Positions 1-6,938 are shown, counted from the stretch's first letter. The stretch is DNA of 10,526 nucleotides from an uncultured Lachnospiraceae bacterium (GCA_946537585.1 CAMNFX010000029.1:1-10526); one strand, 5' to 3'. Translations and numbers: made by a program. Notes: generated by a model from the sequence alone, not told the origin.

Positions 1-44
1 TTTGGCAGAAACGTCCCAGAGAGTGCAAAAAATATTTAAAAAAA

Positions 45-71
45 TTAGCACTCAACTATTGACAGTGCTAA
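45..71 (+). promoter_or_regulatory. CIRCE operator (HrcA binding site)
   Basis: TTAGCACTC (45-53), nine bases, then CAGTGCTAA (63-71). This matches the CIRCE consensus TTAGCACTC-N9-GAGTGCTAA except for one base, C instead of G at 63. CIRCE is the operator of the heat-shock repressor HrcA, so the downstream small heat-shock gene is likely repressed at normal temperature. An extra GAGTGC at 21-26 is complementary to the left arm and could be a second half-site. Confidence 0.9.
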
Positions 72-87
72 CAAACGGTGATATAAC
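59..87 (+). promoter_or_regulatory. sigma-A promoter of the small heat-shock gene
   Basis: TTGACA (59-64), a 17-base spacer, and TATAAC (82-87) form a near-consensus housekeeping promoter. Transcription should start near 94, giving a leader of about 108 nt. The -35 box sits inside the CIRCE element, so HrcA bound there would block RNA polymerase directly. Confidence 0.85.
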
Positions 88-145
88 ATAATCAGTTCAA
101 GGGAACAGAGAGATTTGAGAAAGAACAGCATTCCAGATTTCGATC

Positions 146-194
146 TCCTCCGTCCCGTACAGATAACATAGAAGATGTTAAGTGTAAAGGAGGA
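146..194 (+). promoter_or_regulatory. candidate RNA-thermometer hairpin covering the SD
   Basis: Three nested perfect helices can form in the leader: TCCTCC (146-151) with GGAGGA (189-194), TACA (158-161) with TGTA (183-186), and TAACAT (164-169) with ATGTTA (175-180) closed by the 5-base loop AGAAG. The outer helix pairs the whole Shine-Dalgarno core of the small heat-shock gene. Leaders of small heat-shock genes in other bacteria (ROSE, fourU) are known to be RNA thermometers. The thermometer role here is inferred from pairing alone. Confidence 0.45.
186..193 (+). promoter_or_regulatory. Shine-Dalgarno site deciding the Hsp20 start
   Basis: AAAGGAGG lies 8 bases before the ATG at 202. It lies downstream of the in-frame ATG at 175, which has no such site, so translation starts at 202. 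Confidence 0.9.
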
Positions 195-201
195 ATTGAT
201 T

Positions 202-657
202 ATGTTATATCCGAGTCTTTTCAGTGAGAACCTGTTTGATGATTTTATGAATTTTGACTTCCCGAGCTTCAGGAATTACGATGATGTTGACAAGAAGCTC
301 TACGGCAAGCATGCGGCTCATATCATGAAGACCGATGTAAGAGAGCAGGAGGACGGCTTTGAGGTCGATATCGACCTTCCGGGCTTCAAGAAGGACGAGA
401 TCAAGCTGGATCTTGAACAGGGCTATCTGACCGTCAGCGCAGCCAAGGGCCTTGACAAGGACGAGAAGGACAAGAAGGGCAGAGTGATCCGTCAGGAGCG
501 TTACGCAGGCGCCATGAAGAGAAGCTTCTACATCGGCGAGTATGTGACCGAGGAGGATATCAAGGCTAAGTTTGAGGACGGCGTTCTGAAGCTGAACATC
601 CCGAAGAAGGATGCTCCGAAGCTTCCGGAGAAAAAGTCCATCATGATCGAGGGCTGA
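202..657 (+). CDS. Hsp20/alpha-crystallin small heat-shock protein
   Basis: A 151-residue ATP-independent cytoplasmic holdase that binds unfolding proteins during heat stress, normally as large oligomers. An N-terminal aromatic-rich arm (about 1-41, many Phe and Asp) precedes the alpha-crystallin domain (about 42-136). The domain shows the DGFEVDIDLPGFKKDEI strand region and the family signature AKFEDGVLKLNIPK at about 122-135. The C-terminal tail carries the I-x-I motif (I147-M-I149) that docks subunits together. Length is typical for the family. The ATG at 202 is chosen over the in-frame ATG at 175 because of the strong SD at 186-193. The gene is monocistronic, between a CIRCE-controlled promoter and a terminator. 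Regulation by HrcA is well supported; additional thermal control of translation is possible through the leader hairpin. Confidence 0.95.
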   Translation: MLYPSLFSENLFDDFMNFDFPSFRNYDDVDKKLYGKHAAHIMKTDVREQEDGFEVDIDLPGFKKDEIKLDLEQGYLTVSAAKGLDKDEKDKKGRVIRQERYAGAMKRSFYIGEYVTEEDIKAKFEDGVLKLNIPKKDAPKLPEKKSIMIEG

Positions 658-700
658 TCGGCCTTTCCGTTCATTTAATAACAACAGACACCAATCATTG

Positions 701-733
701 AGAGGACCGGCAGGCGACTGCCGGTCTTCTTTA
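701..733 (+). terminator. intrinsic terminator of the small heat-shock gene
   Basis: GACCGGCAG (705-713), loop GCGA, and CTGCCGGTC (718-726) form a perfect 9-bp stem. Flanking AGAG/TTCT can extend it, and a T-rich tail follows. It lies 44 bases after the Hsp20 stop codon. Confidence 0.85.
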
Positions 734-821
734 GTATTAAGGCGCAGCTGTCGGAGAGTGATTATCGCCGGCATCTGCACTTATTTTTTGTGAGCTTTCG
801 GTCCCCCGCGGGTATTTGTGA

Positions 822-850
822 TTGATGCTTTGCGAAAAGTGTACTATGAT
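822..850 (+). promoter_or_regulatory. probable promoter of the hybrid kinase gene
   Basis: TTGATG (822-827), a 17-base spacer and TATGAT (845-850) resemble a sigma-A promoter about 75 bases upstream of the chosen start. Nothing else is recognisable in the 734-821 stretch. Confidence 0.6.
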
Positions 851-918
851 TGTATATGGAAAAGAAGGCGTAATGATTTTTGCGCCGGATGAAATATCTG
901 AATATCCGATCCTTTTAC

Positions 919-923
919 AGGAG
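919..923 (+). promoter_or_regulatory. Shine-Dalgarno site deciding the kinase start
   Basis: AGGAG lies 7 bases before the ATG at 931. In-frame upstream starts at 880 (TTG) and 889 (ATG) lack a comparable site. Confidence 0.75.
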
Positions 924-930
924 TGATCAT

Positions 931-3900
931 ATGAGCAGTTCCAATGATAAACTGACCCTGAACAATGACCGTACGACCAGGTTCGCCCTGGCCGGTGCAG
1001 TTATTGTGGCTATCATTCTGATCCTGGGTACCTTATGGAACGGGCAGAGCGCCCGCCGTGCGACCGATGAGGCGGTACATTCCGTAAGCCTTCTCTATCT
1101 CGATGAGCTGGCCGGAAGGCGTGAGCAGGTCGTTGCCAACAACCTGAATTCGAACATTCAGAACATGCAGGTGGCACTCGGACTGATGGATGCGAATGAT
1201 CTGGAGAGCCTGGAGACGCTGCAGGCATATCAGTCGAGGATCCGCAGGCTGTACGGTCTGGAAAAGTTTGCTTTCATAGATACGGAGGGACTGATCTATA
1301 CGGCGGACGGCGTGATGAAGGATATCGATGAGTATCAGATCGATTACCTGAACCTTAAAGGACCGGAGATCTCCATCAGAGTCTATAATAATAATAATAA
1401 TAAGGTGGAAATTGCGGCGCCCGTCGATCATATCAGATTCATGGACCGCGAGCTGGTTGTCTGCTTCATGGAGATCGATGTGGAGCGGATGCTGCAGGGC
1501 GTATCTCTGCAGTCTGACGCAAACAATACGACCTTCTGCAATCTCTATACCGCAGACGGCAAAGCCCTGACGGACATCGTCCTCGGCGGTCTTGCGACCG
1601 GCACCAACCTGATGGATGCACTGGAAAATGCAGTCTTTGACCAGGGAGAGTCCCTGGAGAAGATGAAGGAGGATTTTGCGGCGCATAAGGACGGGTACGC
1701 CTCCTTTACCTATAACGGGATCAAGGAGACCATGTACTATAAACCGGTTGAAAACACCGACTGGATGCTGACCTACCTGATCCGGGAGAGCCTGATCAGC
1801 GAACAGATCCGTTCCGTTTCAGACAACATCATAAAGCGCAGCATCGCACAGACGATCCTGACAGCTGTGGTGCTGCTCGGCATGTTCAGCATCATCCTCG
1901 GCCAGCTCCGCAGATCCGCGAGGCTCGCAGTGGAAAAGGAAAGCTCTGAGGCTGCTTCCAGAGTCCGGCAGCAGGAGCTTGAACAGCGTCTTCAGCTGCA
2001 GCAGGAGCTTCTGGAACAGGAAAAACAGAGGGCAGAGCAGGATCAGATGATTACAGCGATGGCGTCTGATTACCGCAGTGTATATTATATTGATCTGGAT
2101 TCGGATCACGGTGTCTGCTACCGAGCGGCACCGGGTACGGACAACGGCATCCAGGAAAAACAGGAGTTTTCCTTCAGCAAGGAGTTTACGGATTATGCCA
2201 GGAATTTTGTGGCGGAGGAATATCGGGAGGGCTTCCTTCAGTTCATTGATCCTGCTTCGATCCGCGAAAGCCTGAAAAAAGAGGTGATCATTGCCTATCG
2301 TTATCTGGTTCACCGGAACAATAAGGAGTATTATGAAATGCTCCGGATGGCAGGCGTCCGTCACAAAGACGAGCAGGACGACGGTATGATCCATGCAGTC
2401 GGCGTGGGATTTACGATCATTGACCGTGAGATGCGCGAGACCATGGCGAAAAACCAGGCCTTAAGCGATGCCCTGACAGCCGCTGAGGAAGCCAGCAAGG
2501 CAAAGACTGCATTCCTTTCCAGCATGAGCCATGAGATCCGGACTCCGATGAACGCGATCATCGGTCTCGATAACATAGCCCTGCATGATCCGGGACTTTC
2601 CGATCAGACGAGGGACCACCTGGAAAAGATCGGCAGCTCCGCCCGGCATCTCCTGAACCTGATCAATGATATCCTGGATATGTCCAGGATCGAATCCGGA
2701 AGGATGACGCTTAAGAGTGAGGAATTCTCCCTGCAGAAGCTCCTGGAGCAGATCAACACCATGCTCAGCAGTCAGTGTCAGGATAAGGGCCTCAGCTATA
2801 ACTGCAGGGTCCTCGGAGAGGTGGCGGATCAGTATATCGGAGATGATATGAAGCTGCGCCAGGTACTGATCAATATCCTGAGCAATGCCGTCAAATTCAC
2901 GCCGGAGGGCGGATCTGTGGAGATGACCGTTGAGCAGACCGTGAAGTTTGACAACAAGGCCACTCTCCGCTTTGCGATCAGTGATACCGGAATCGGAATG
3001 GACAGGGAGTTCCTTCCGAAGATATTTGAAGCCTTTTCACAGGAAGACTCGTCATCGACCAACCGTTTTGGAAGCTCCGGCCTCGGTCTTGCCATTACGA
3101 AAAATATCGTGGAGATGATGAACGGTACCATCGAGGTGGAGAGCGAAAAGGGTGTGGGATCGACCTTCACGGTAACGGTCACCCTGATGGAGGCCGAAAG
3201 CAGCCTGTCGGAAGCCGGAGAAGAGCTTCAGCCGCATGAAATGACGGTACTGGTAGTCGACGATGATCCGGTTGCCTGTGAACACGCGCGGCTGGTGCTG
3301 GAAAAGGTCGGGATCGCGGCGGAAACCGTGATGTCCGGAGAGGAAGCGATCGAGGTAGTAAGGCTTCGCCATGCCCGCAGAGAGCCCTTCAACCTGATAC
3401 TTGTAGACTGGAAAATGCCCGGGCTCGACGGGGTGGAGACCACCAGACAGATCCGTTCGATCATCGGTAATGAATCTGCCATTATTATCCTGACGGCATA
3501 TAAGTGGGATGATATTCAGGAAGAAGCAGTGAAGGCCGGCGTGGACAGCTTTATTTCCAAACCGCTCTTTGCATCTAATGTGATGGATGAGTTCCGTTCA
3601 GCAATGAAGCGCAAAACAGTCGTTGAGCACAAGCAGGCCGGCGGCGCCGGACTGGAGGGCTGCAGAGTGCTCCTGGCGGAGGATATGCCGATCAATGCCG
3701 AGATCATTACGATGGTCTTAAGTATGCGGGATATTGAGACGGACCTTGCGGAAAACGGAAAAATTGCCGTAGAGAAATACACCTCTCATCCGGAAGGATG
3801 GTATGATGCCGTTCTGATGGATATGCGGATGCCGGAGATGGACGGCCTTACGGCGACCGGACTGATCCGTGACTCCGGAAGGGCTGACGCGAAAAAAATC

Positions 3901-4047
3901 CCCATCATCGCACTGACTGCCAATGCGTTCGATGAGGATGTGCAGCGAAGCCTGCAGGCAGGTCTGAACGCGCATTTAAGCAAACCGGTGGATCCGGATG
4001 TGCTGTTTGAAACTCTGGAAAGCCTGATCAGGACAGTAAAAGGATAA
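931..4047 (+). CDS. membrane hybrid sensor histidine kinase, two receivers
   Basis: A 1038-residue two-component sensor. Order: TM1 (about 18-37); an extracytoplasmic dCache-like sensor (about 40-300), recognised from 'FAFIDTEGLIYTADG' and 'YYKPVENTDWMLTYL'; TM2 (about 304-326); a Gln/Glu-rich coiled coil (about 328-373); a divergent PAS-like stretch (about 375-510); and HisKA with phospho-acceptor H534 in SHEIRTPMNAIIG. The HATPase domain follows with an N box around 645-656, DTGIGM at 685-690 and GSSGLGL at 714-720. Receiver 1 starts near 771 (DDD acid pocket, phospho-Asp D826 in LVDWKMPG, Lys in SKPL). Receiver 2 covers the last 130 residues (D964 in LMDMRMPEMDG, Lys in SKP). All catalytic positions appear intact. 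There is no HPt or DNA-binding domain, so phosphate must pass to unlinked partners. The ligand is unknown, and no response regulator gene adjoins. Confidence 0.93.
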   Translation: MSSSNDKLTLNNDRTTRFALAGAVIVAIILILGTLWNGQSARRATDEAVHSVSLLYLDELAGRREQVVANNLNSNIQNMQVALGLMDANDLESLETLQAYQSRIRRLYGLEKFAFIDTEGLIYTADGVMKDIDEYQIDYLNLKGPEISIRVYNNNNNKVEIAAPVDHIRFMDRELVVCFMEIDVERMLQGVSLQSDANNTTFCNLYTADGKALTDIVLGGLATGTNLMDALENAVFDQGESLEKMKEDFAAHKDGYASFTYNGIKETMYYKPVENTDWMLTYLIRESLISEQIRSVSDNIIKRSIAQTILTAVVLLGMFSIILGQLRRSARLAVEKESSEAASRVRQQELEQRLQLQQELLEQEKQRAEQDQMITAMASDYRSVYYIDLDSDHGVCYRAAPGTDNGIQEKQEFSFSKEFTDYARNFVAEEYREGFLQFIDPASIRESLKKEVIIAYRYLVHRNNKEYYEMLRMAGVRHKDEQDDGMIHAVGVGFTIIDREMRETMAKNQALSDALTAAEEASKAKTAFLSSMSHEIRTPMNAIIGLDNIALHDPGLSDQTRDHLEKIGSSARHLLNLINDILDMSRIESGRMTLKSEEFSLQKLLEQINTMLSSQCQDKGLSYNCRVLGEVADQYIGDDMKLRQVLINILSNAVKFTPEGGSVEMTVEQTVKFDNKATLRFAISDTGIGMDREFLPKIFEAFSQEDSSSTNRFGSSGLGLAITKNIVEMMNGTIEVESEKGVGSTFTVTVTLMEAESSLSEAGEELQPHEMTVLVVDDDPVACEHARLVLEKVGIAAETVMSGEEAIEVVRLRHARREPFNLILVDWKMPGLDGVETTRQIRSIIGNESAIIILTAYKWDDIQEEAVKAGVDSFISKPLFASNVMDEFRSAMKRKTVVEHKQAGGAGLEGCRVLLAEDMPINAEIITMVLSMRDIETDLAENGKIAVEKYTSHPEGWYDAVLMDMRMPEMDGLTATGLIRDSGRADAKKIPIIALTANAFDEDVQRSLQAGLNAHLSKPVDPDVLFETLESLIRTVKG
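1385..1403 (+). repeat. ATA trinucleotide microsatellite in the kinase gene
   Basis: About six tandem ATA units lie inside the kinase coding sequence and encode a run of five Asn (residues 153-157) within the extracytoplasmic sensor domain. Unit length is 3, so slippage would change the Asn count without a frameshift. Confidence 0.8.
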
Positions 4048-4082
4048 GGAAAGCAGATCGAGAGCGTTTTCCCGGCCGGAGA

Positions 4083-4922
4083 TCATGCTGTCTTTCTGAG
4101 AGAGCCGATCGCCCAGCAGATAAAGAATACGAGTACATCGGCTGCTACGATGGTGGAGCCCACCGGCGTATCCGCAAGGATAGCAGTGATCATGCCTCCG
4201 AGCGCACAGATCACAGACAGGATCGCGGAGCAGATCGTGACCTGACGGAAGCTGTGGAAGATCCGCATGGCGGAAAGCGCCGGGAAGATCACCAGTGCTG
4301 AGATCAGCAGGGAGCCGACCAGGTTCATGGCGAGCACAATGATCACCGCCGTGATAACGGCGATCAGCAGATTGTAGCGGTCCGCGGGAGTACCGGCGGA
4401 GAGAGCAAAGTTCTCATCAAAGGTTACTGCAAAGATCCTGTTGTAGCATAAAATGAATACAGCGACCACGACCAGGGACAGGATCGCACAGAGGATGACC
4501 TCGCGGGCGGTCAGTGTCAGAATGGATGTGGAGCCGAACAATGTGCTGCATACATCTCCGGACAGATTGGAAGAGACCGGGAAGATATTCATCAGAAGGT
4601 ATCCGAGGGCTAAAGCTCCGACAGAGATCATGGCGATGGCGGCATCTCCCCGGATCCTGGAATTCTGGCCGGTTCGAAGCAGCAGGACCGCGCTGATCAC
4701 TGTCAGGGGGAGGACCAGCAGCATATCGTTGCTGACACGCAGGACCGTTGCGATCGCAATCGCGCCAAAGGCCACATGAGAGAGGCCGTCGCCAATGAAG
4801 GAAAAGCGCTTTAATACCAGAGTCACTCCCAGCAAAGACGAACACAGAGCGATCAGCACGCCAACGATAAGAGCATAGCGCACAAACGGAAACTGAAAAT
4901 ACAGAAGGAGCTTACTCAGCAT
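4083..4922 (-). CDS. znuB: metal ABC transporter permease, ZnuB-like
   Basis: A 279-residue, very hydrophobic inner-membrane protein of the ABC-3 family (ZnuB, MntB, TroC/D), forming the channel of a divalent metal importer. About eight membrane segments can be seen. The family's conserved segment FSFIGDGLSHVAFGAIA near residue 40 and a late NLVGSLLISALVIFPALSA stretch are both present. An in-frame extension to 5060 exists, but the start at 4922 is preferred: it begins MLSKLLLYFQFPF as family members do, has AAAGGAG 9 bases upstream (4932-4938), and overlaps the ATPase gene by only 11 bases, suggesting translational coupling. It is the last gene of the operon. Its stop lies 35 bases from the convergent kinase gene's stop, with no clear terminator between. 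Zinc is the likeliest substrate from operon context; manganese or iron cannot be excluded. Confidence 0.9.
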   Translation of the reverse strand: MLSKLLLYFQFPFVRYALIVGVLIALCSSLLGVTLVLKRFSFIGDGLSHVAFGAIAIATVLRVSNDMLLVLPLTVISAVLLLRTGQNSRIRGDAAIAMISVGALALGYLLMNIFPVSSNLSGDVCSTLFGSTSILTLTAREVILCAILSLVVVAVFILCYNRIFAVTFDENFALSAGTPADRYNLLIAVITAVIIVLAMNLVGSLLISALVIFPALSAMRIFHSFRQVTICSAILSVICALGGMITAILADTPVGSTIVAADVLVFFICWAIGSLRKTA

Positions 4923-5631
4923 GGGAGGAGGCTCCTTTCTCTTCGGCACGGAACATCTTTCCGGCGTCGCTCTGAAGATACATATTCCGGGTCCCGAAGA
5001 AGACCTGACTTCCGATATGCAGGATATGACTGGCATAACGGATCGCCGCAGTGATGTCATGAGAGATCATGATGATAGTGATTCCTTCTTTGTTGAGGGA
5101 GGTGATCAGCTCGTACATGTCGGAGGTTACCTTTGGGTCAAGTCCGGAGACCGGCTCATCAAGAAGGAGGAGCTTACGGGTCGCACAGAGCGCCCGCGCG
5201 AGCAGAACTCTCTGCTGCTGGCCTCCGGAAAGCATCCGGTAGCTGCGGTCAGCAAGATCATAGATATTCATCCTCTTCATATTTTCTTCAGCGAGCTTTC
5301 GCTCTTCGGCATTATAGAAGGGACGAAGACCCAGCCGGCCCTGGCAGCCGGACAGAACGATCTCCCGGACGGAAGCAGGGAAATCCTTCTGGACAAGGGT
5401 CTGCTGCGGGAGGTAGCCGATCTCGTTTGCGCGAAGCCCGTCTCCGTATGTGATCTTTCCTCCGAGCGGGGGGATGAGATGCAGGAGTGTACGCATCAGC
5501 GTGCTTTTTCCTGATCCGTTCTCACCTACAATACAGAGGTAATCGCCCATATCGACCCGGAAATTCAGATCTGATACAACAGGCTGGCCTTCATAGCCGA
5601 TCTTCAATTGTTCAATCGTAAGTAAAGACAT
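4912..5631 (-). CDS. znuC: metal ABC transporter ATP-binding protein, ZnuC-like
   Basis: A 239-residue cytoplasmic ATPase that powers the metal importer. Motifs are complete: Walker A GENGSGKST (36-44), Q-loop in YLPQQT (73-78), the FPASVREIVLSG stretch common to ZnuC/MntA-type subunits, signature LSGGQQQR (134-141), Walker B LLLLDEP (154-160), D-loop SGLD and the switch histidine H191 in ISHD. The length is normal. The gene follows the lipoprotein gene after 34 bases and overlaps the permease start by 11. The start at 5631 (MSLLTIEQLKIGYEG) fits the family, but the SD there is weak, so translation may depend on coupling or re-initiation from the gene upstream. Confidence 0.93.
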   Translation of the reverse strand: MSLLTIEQLKIGYEGQPVVSDLNFRVDMGDYLCIVGENGSGKSTLMRTLLHLIPPLGGKITYGDGLRANEIGYLPQQTLVQKDFPASVREIVLSGCQGRLGLRPFYNAEERKLAEENMKRMNIYDLADRSYRMLSGGQQQRVLLARALCATRKLLLLDEPVSGLDPKVTSDMYELITSLNKEGITIIMISHDITAAIRYASHILHIGSQVFFGTRNMYLQSDAGKMFRAEEKGASSHAE

Positions 5632-5665
5632 AGTGTTTTGAAATTGCTGCCGGAGAATAAGCAGC

Positions 5666-6721
5666 TTATTGAAGCGCTTCTTCCAGAACCCTGCGGTTCT
5701 CCTCCATGATCGTAAGGTATGATACGCCCTTGCTGATGTCCTCTGCAGTGACGGACTGCAGGGAGTTCATCGTAAGGATCGGGCGGTTTTTATTCGCCGT
5801 ATTCTGCACGATGGTATCGGCGATCCGGTGATCTGTGCCCTCTATGGTAAGAACACAGGGCAGCGACAGTTCATCGGTCTTTGCAGCCAGGAAGGTAATG
5901 GTCTCAAAGCTGGCTTCCGTTTCTGCGGAGCAGCCGACAAAGGCGGCATAATAATCGAGGCCGTAGTCATCGACCAGGTAGCGGAAGGGGAAGCGGTCTC
6001 CGAAAAGGAGTGTATGGAAGCTGCCTTCGCTGACTGTTTTTTCATAATCAGCATCCAGTCTGGAGAGGGCCGCCTGATAGTCCTTCAGATTTGCGGCATA
6101 GGTATCGGCATGTTCCGGATCCAGTTCTGAAAGGGCACCGGCGATGCTTTCACAGCAGACAGAGGCGTTTCGAAGGGAGAGCCAGATATGTTCGTCATAC
6201 TCTGTCTCACCGCTGTGATGCTCATGACCTTCTTCGTCCGCTTCCTGCCGGAGCTCTTCCTGAGCATGGTCTTCCTGCATGCCTTCAACCACTTCCTCTT
6301 CGCGGATGCGGTCACCGAGGGTATCCATGAGATTTAAAACTACTCTGCCGGGATTGGAAGAGTTCCGCAGGGCTTCCTCCACCCATTGATCAGACTCGCC
6401 TCCGACATAGATGAAGAGGTCACAGGTCGCGATCTTCATCATATCCGCTGCCGTAGGCTGATAGCTGTGGAGATCCACACCGCTGCCCTGAAGAATTGTA
6501 AGCTCTGCATTCGCCGGGTTATCTCCGAGGAGCTTATCCGTCCAGTCATATTCCGGGAAGATCGTGGCAATGATCTCCAGCGTATCTGTTTCTTTATTGC
6601 CCCCAGCGGCTGCAGGAGATGCTGACGGAGCGGAAGAAGCAGCCGGAGCCGGTGCCGAACAGGCACCGAGAACAGCCGCGACAGCAAGCGCGGCGGCTGC
6701 GAATATCAGTTTGTGCTTCAT
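5666..6721 (-). CDS. znuA: metal-binding lipoprotein, ZnuA-like
   Basis: A 351-residue substrate-binding protein of the cluster A-I (ZnuA/TroA/PsaA) family, anchored outside the membrane and delivering divalent metal to the permease. It has a lipoprotein signal peptide with lipobox AVLGAC (lipid on C21), an Ala/Ser/Pro-rich spacer to about 41, and the N-lobe from about 48 (LEIIATIFPEYDW). H85 (GVDLHSYQP) and H178 (YDEHIWLS) match the first two canonical metal ligands. Between them lies an acidic His-containing loop (about 141-177, with H152, H166, H168, H169), a hallmark of zinc-type members. The usual third ligand position is not a His or Glu: the segment reads LLFGDRFPFRYL (239-249 region). 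The fourth region reads IEGTDHRIAD, so the ligand set may be unusual. The start is supported by GAAGGGA upstream and a near-consensus promoter. It is the first gene of the operon. Confidence 0.9.
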   Translation of the reverse strand: MKHKLIFAAAALAVAAVLGACSAPAPAASSAPSASPAAAGGNKETDTLEIIATIFPEYDWTDKLLGDNPANAELTILQGSGVDLHSYQPTAADMMKIATCDLFIYVGGESDQWVEEALRNSSNPGRVVLNLMDTLGDRIREEEVVEGMQEDHAQEELRQEADEEGHEHHSGETEYDEHIWLSLRNASVCCESIAGALSELDPEHADTYAANLKDYQAALSRLDADYEKTVSEGSFHTLLFGDRFPFRYLVDDYGLDYYAAFVGCSAETEASFETITFLAAKTDELSLPCVLTIEGTDHRIADTIVQNTANKNRPILTMNSLQSVTAEDISKGVSYLTIMEENRRVLEEALQ

Positions 6722-6773
6722 TATTATCCCTTCAATATATCGAATTGCATATTACCCCATACTAACTTTGACT

Positions 6774-6802
6774 ATTGTAGCCGTGTAACAGTTTTATGTC
6801 AA
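6774..6802 (-). promoter_or_regulatory. sigma-A promoter of the metal-uptake operon
   Basis: On the minus strand, TTGACA (6802-6797), a 17-base spacer and TACAAT (6779-6774) form a near-consensus promoter. Its start point would be near 6767, about 46 bases before the lipoprotein ATG. Confidence 0.8.
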
Positions 6803-6813
6803 GGCGCGTTACA
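6784..6813. promoter_or_regulatory. inverted repeat flanking the operon -35 box
   Basis: TGTAAC (6784-6789) and GTTACA (6808-6813) are perfect inverted copies 24 bases apart, centre to centre. One sits in the promoter spacer and the other just upstream of the -35 box. The placement suits a repressor, possibly a zinc or manganese regulator. The sequence does not clearly match a Zur, MntR or AdcR box that I know. Confidence 0.35.
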
Positions 6814-6888
6814 TCCTGAATGGCTGAAATGAAACGGCTCCAAAGGGTAATTAAAAATCATGATTAAAGTGCATTTCCGGAGGACATC

Positions 6889-6897
6889 TGTTATACT
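6889..6897 (+). promoter_or_regulatory. extended -10 promoter of the permease-GGDEF gene
   Basis: TG (6889-6890), one base, then TATACT (6892-6897) form an extended -10 element about 42 bases before the ATG. No convincing -35 hexamer lies at 16-18 bases. A 10-bp palindrome, AATCATGATT (6856-6865), lies upstream where an activator or repressor could sit. Confidence 0.5.
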
Positions 6898-6938
6898 GGA
6901 AATTGTAAGGTAAGCATTGATAAAGAGGGCATAGCCAT

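Noticed and set aside
95-106. GTTC-AAGG-GAAC mini-hairpin at the expected 5' end of the Hsp20 message
   Set aside because: A 4-bp stem is too short to support a separate feature, though it could slightly protect the transcript end.
175-201. Upstream in-frame ATG at 175 as the Hsp20 start
   Set aside because: The strong SD at 186-193 lies after it and serves the ATG at 202, and the ATG at 175 has no SD.
205-780. Minus-strand open frame of 191 codons opposite the Hsp20 gene
   Set aside because: It spans the Hsp20 gene and its terminator in antisense and shows no domain; the Hsp20 reading has a clear promoter, SD and domain.
880-930. Upstream TTG (880) or ATG (889) as the kinase start
   Set aside because: There is no SD before either, while AGGAG sits 7 bases before the ATG at 931.
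4923-5060. N-terminal extension of the metal permease to 5060
   Set aside because: It would overlap the ATPase gene by about 150 bases and add a non-hydrophobic stretch unlike the family. The start at 4922 has its own SD and a short 11-base overlap.
6740-6766. Short direct repeats CATATTA/CATACTA downstream of the metal-operon promoter as a regulator site
   Set aside because: They match imperfectly, are AT-rich and lack inverted symmetry, so chance is a sufficient explanation.
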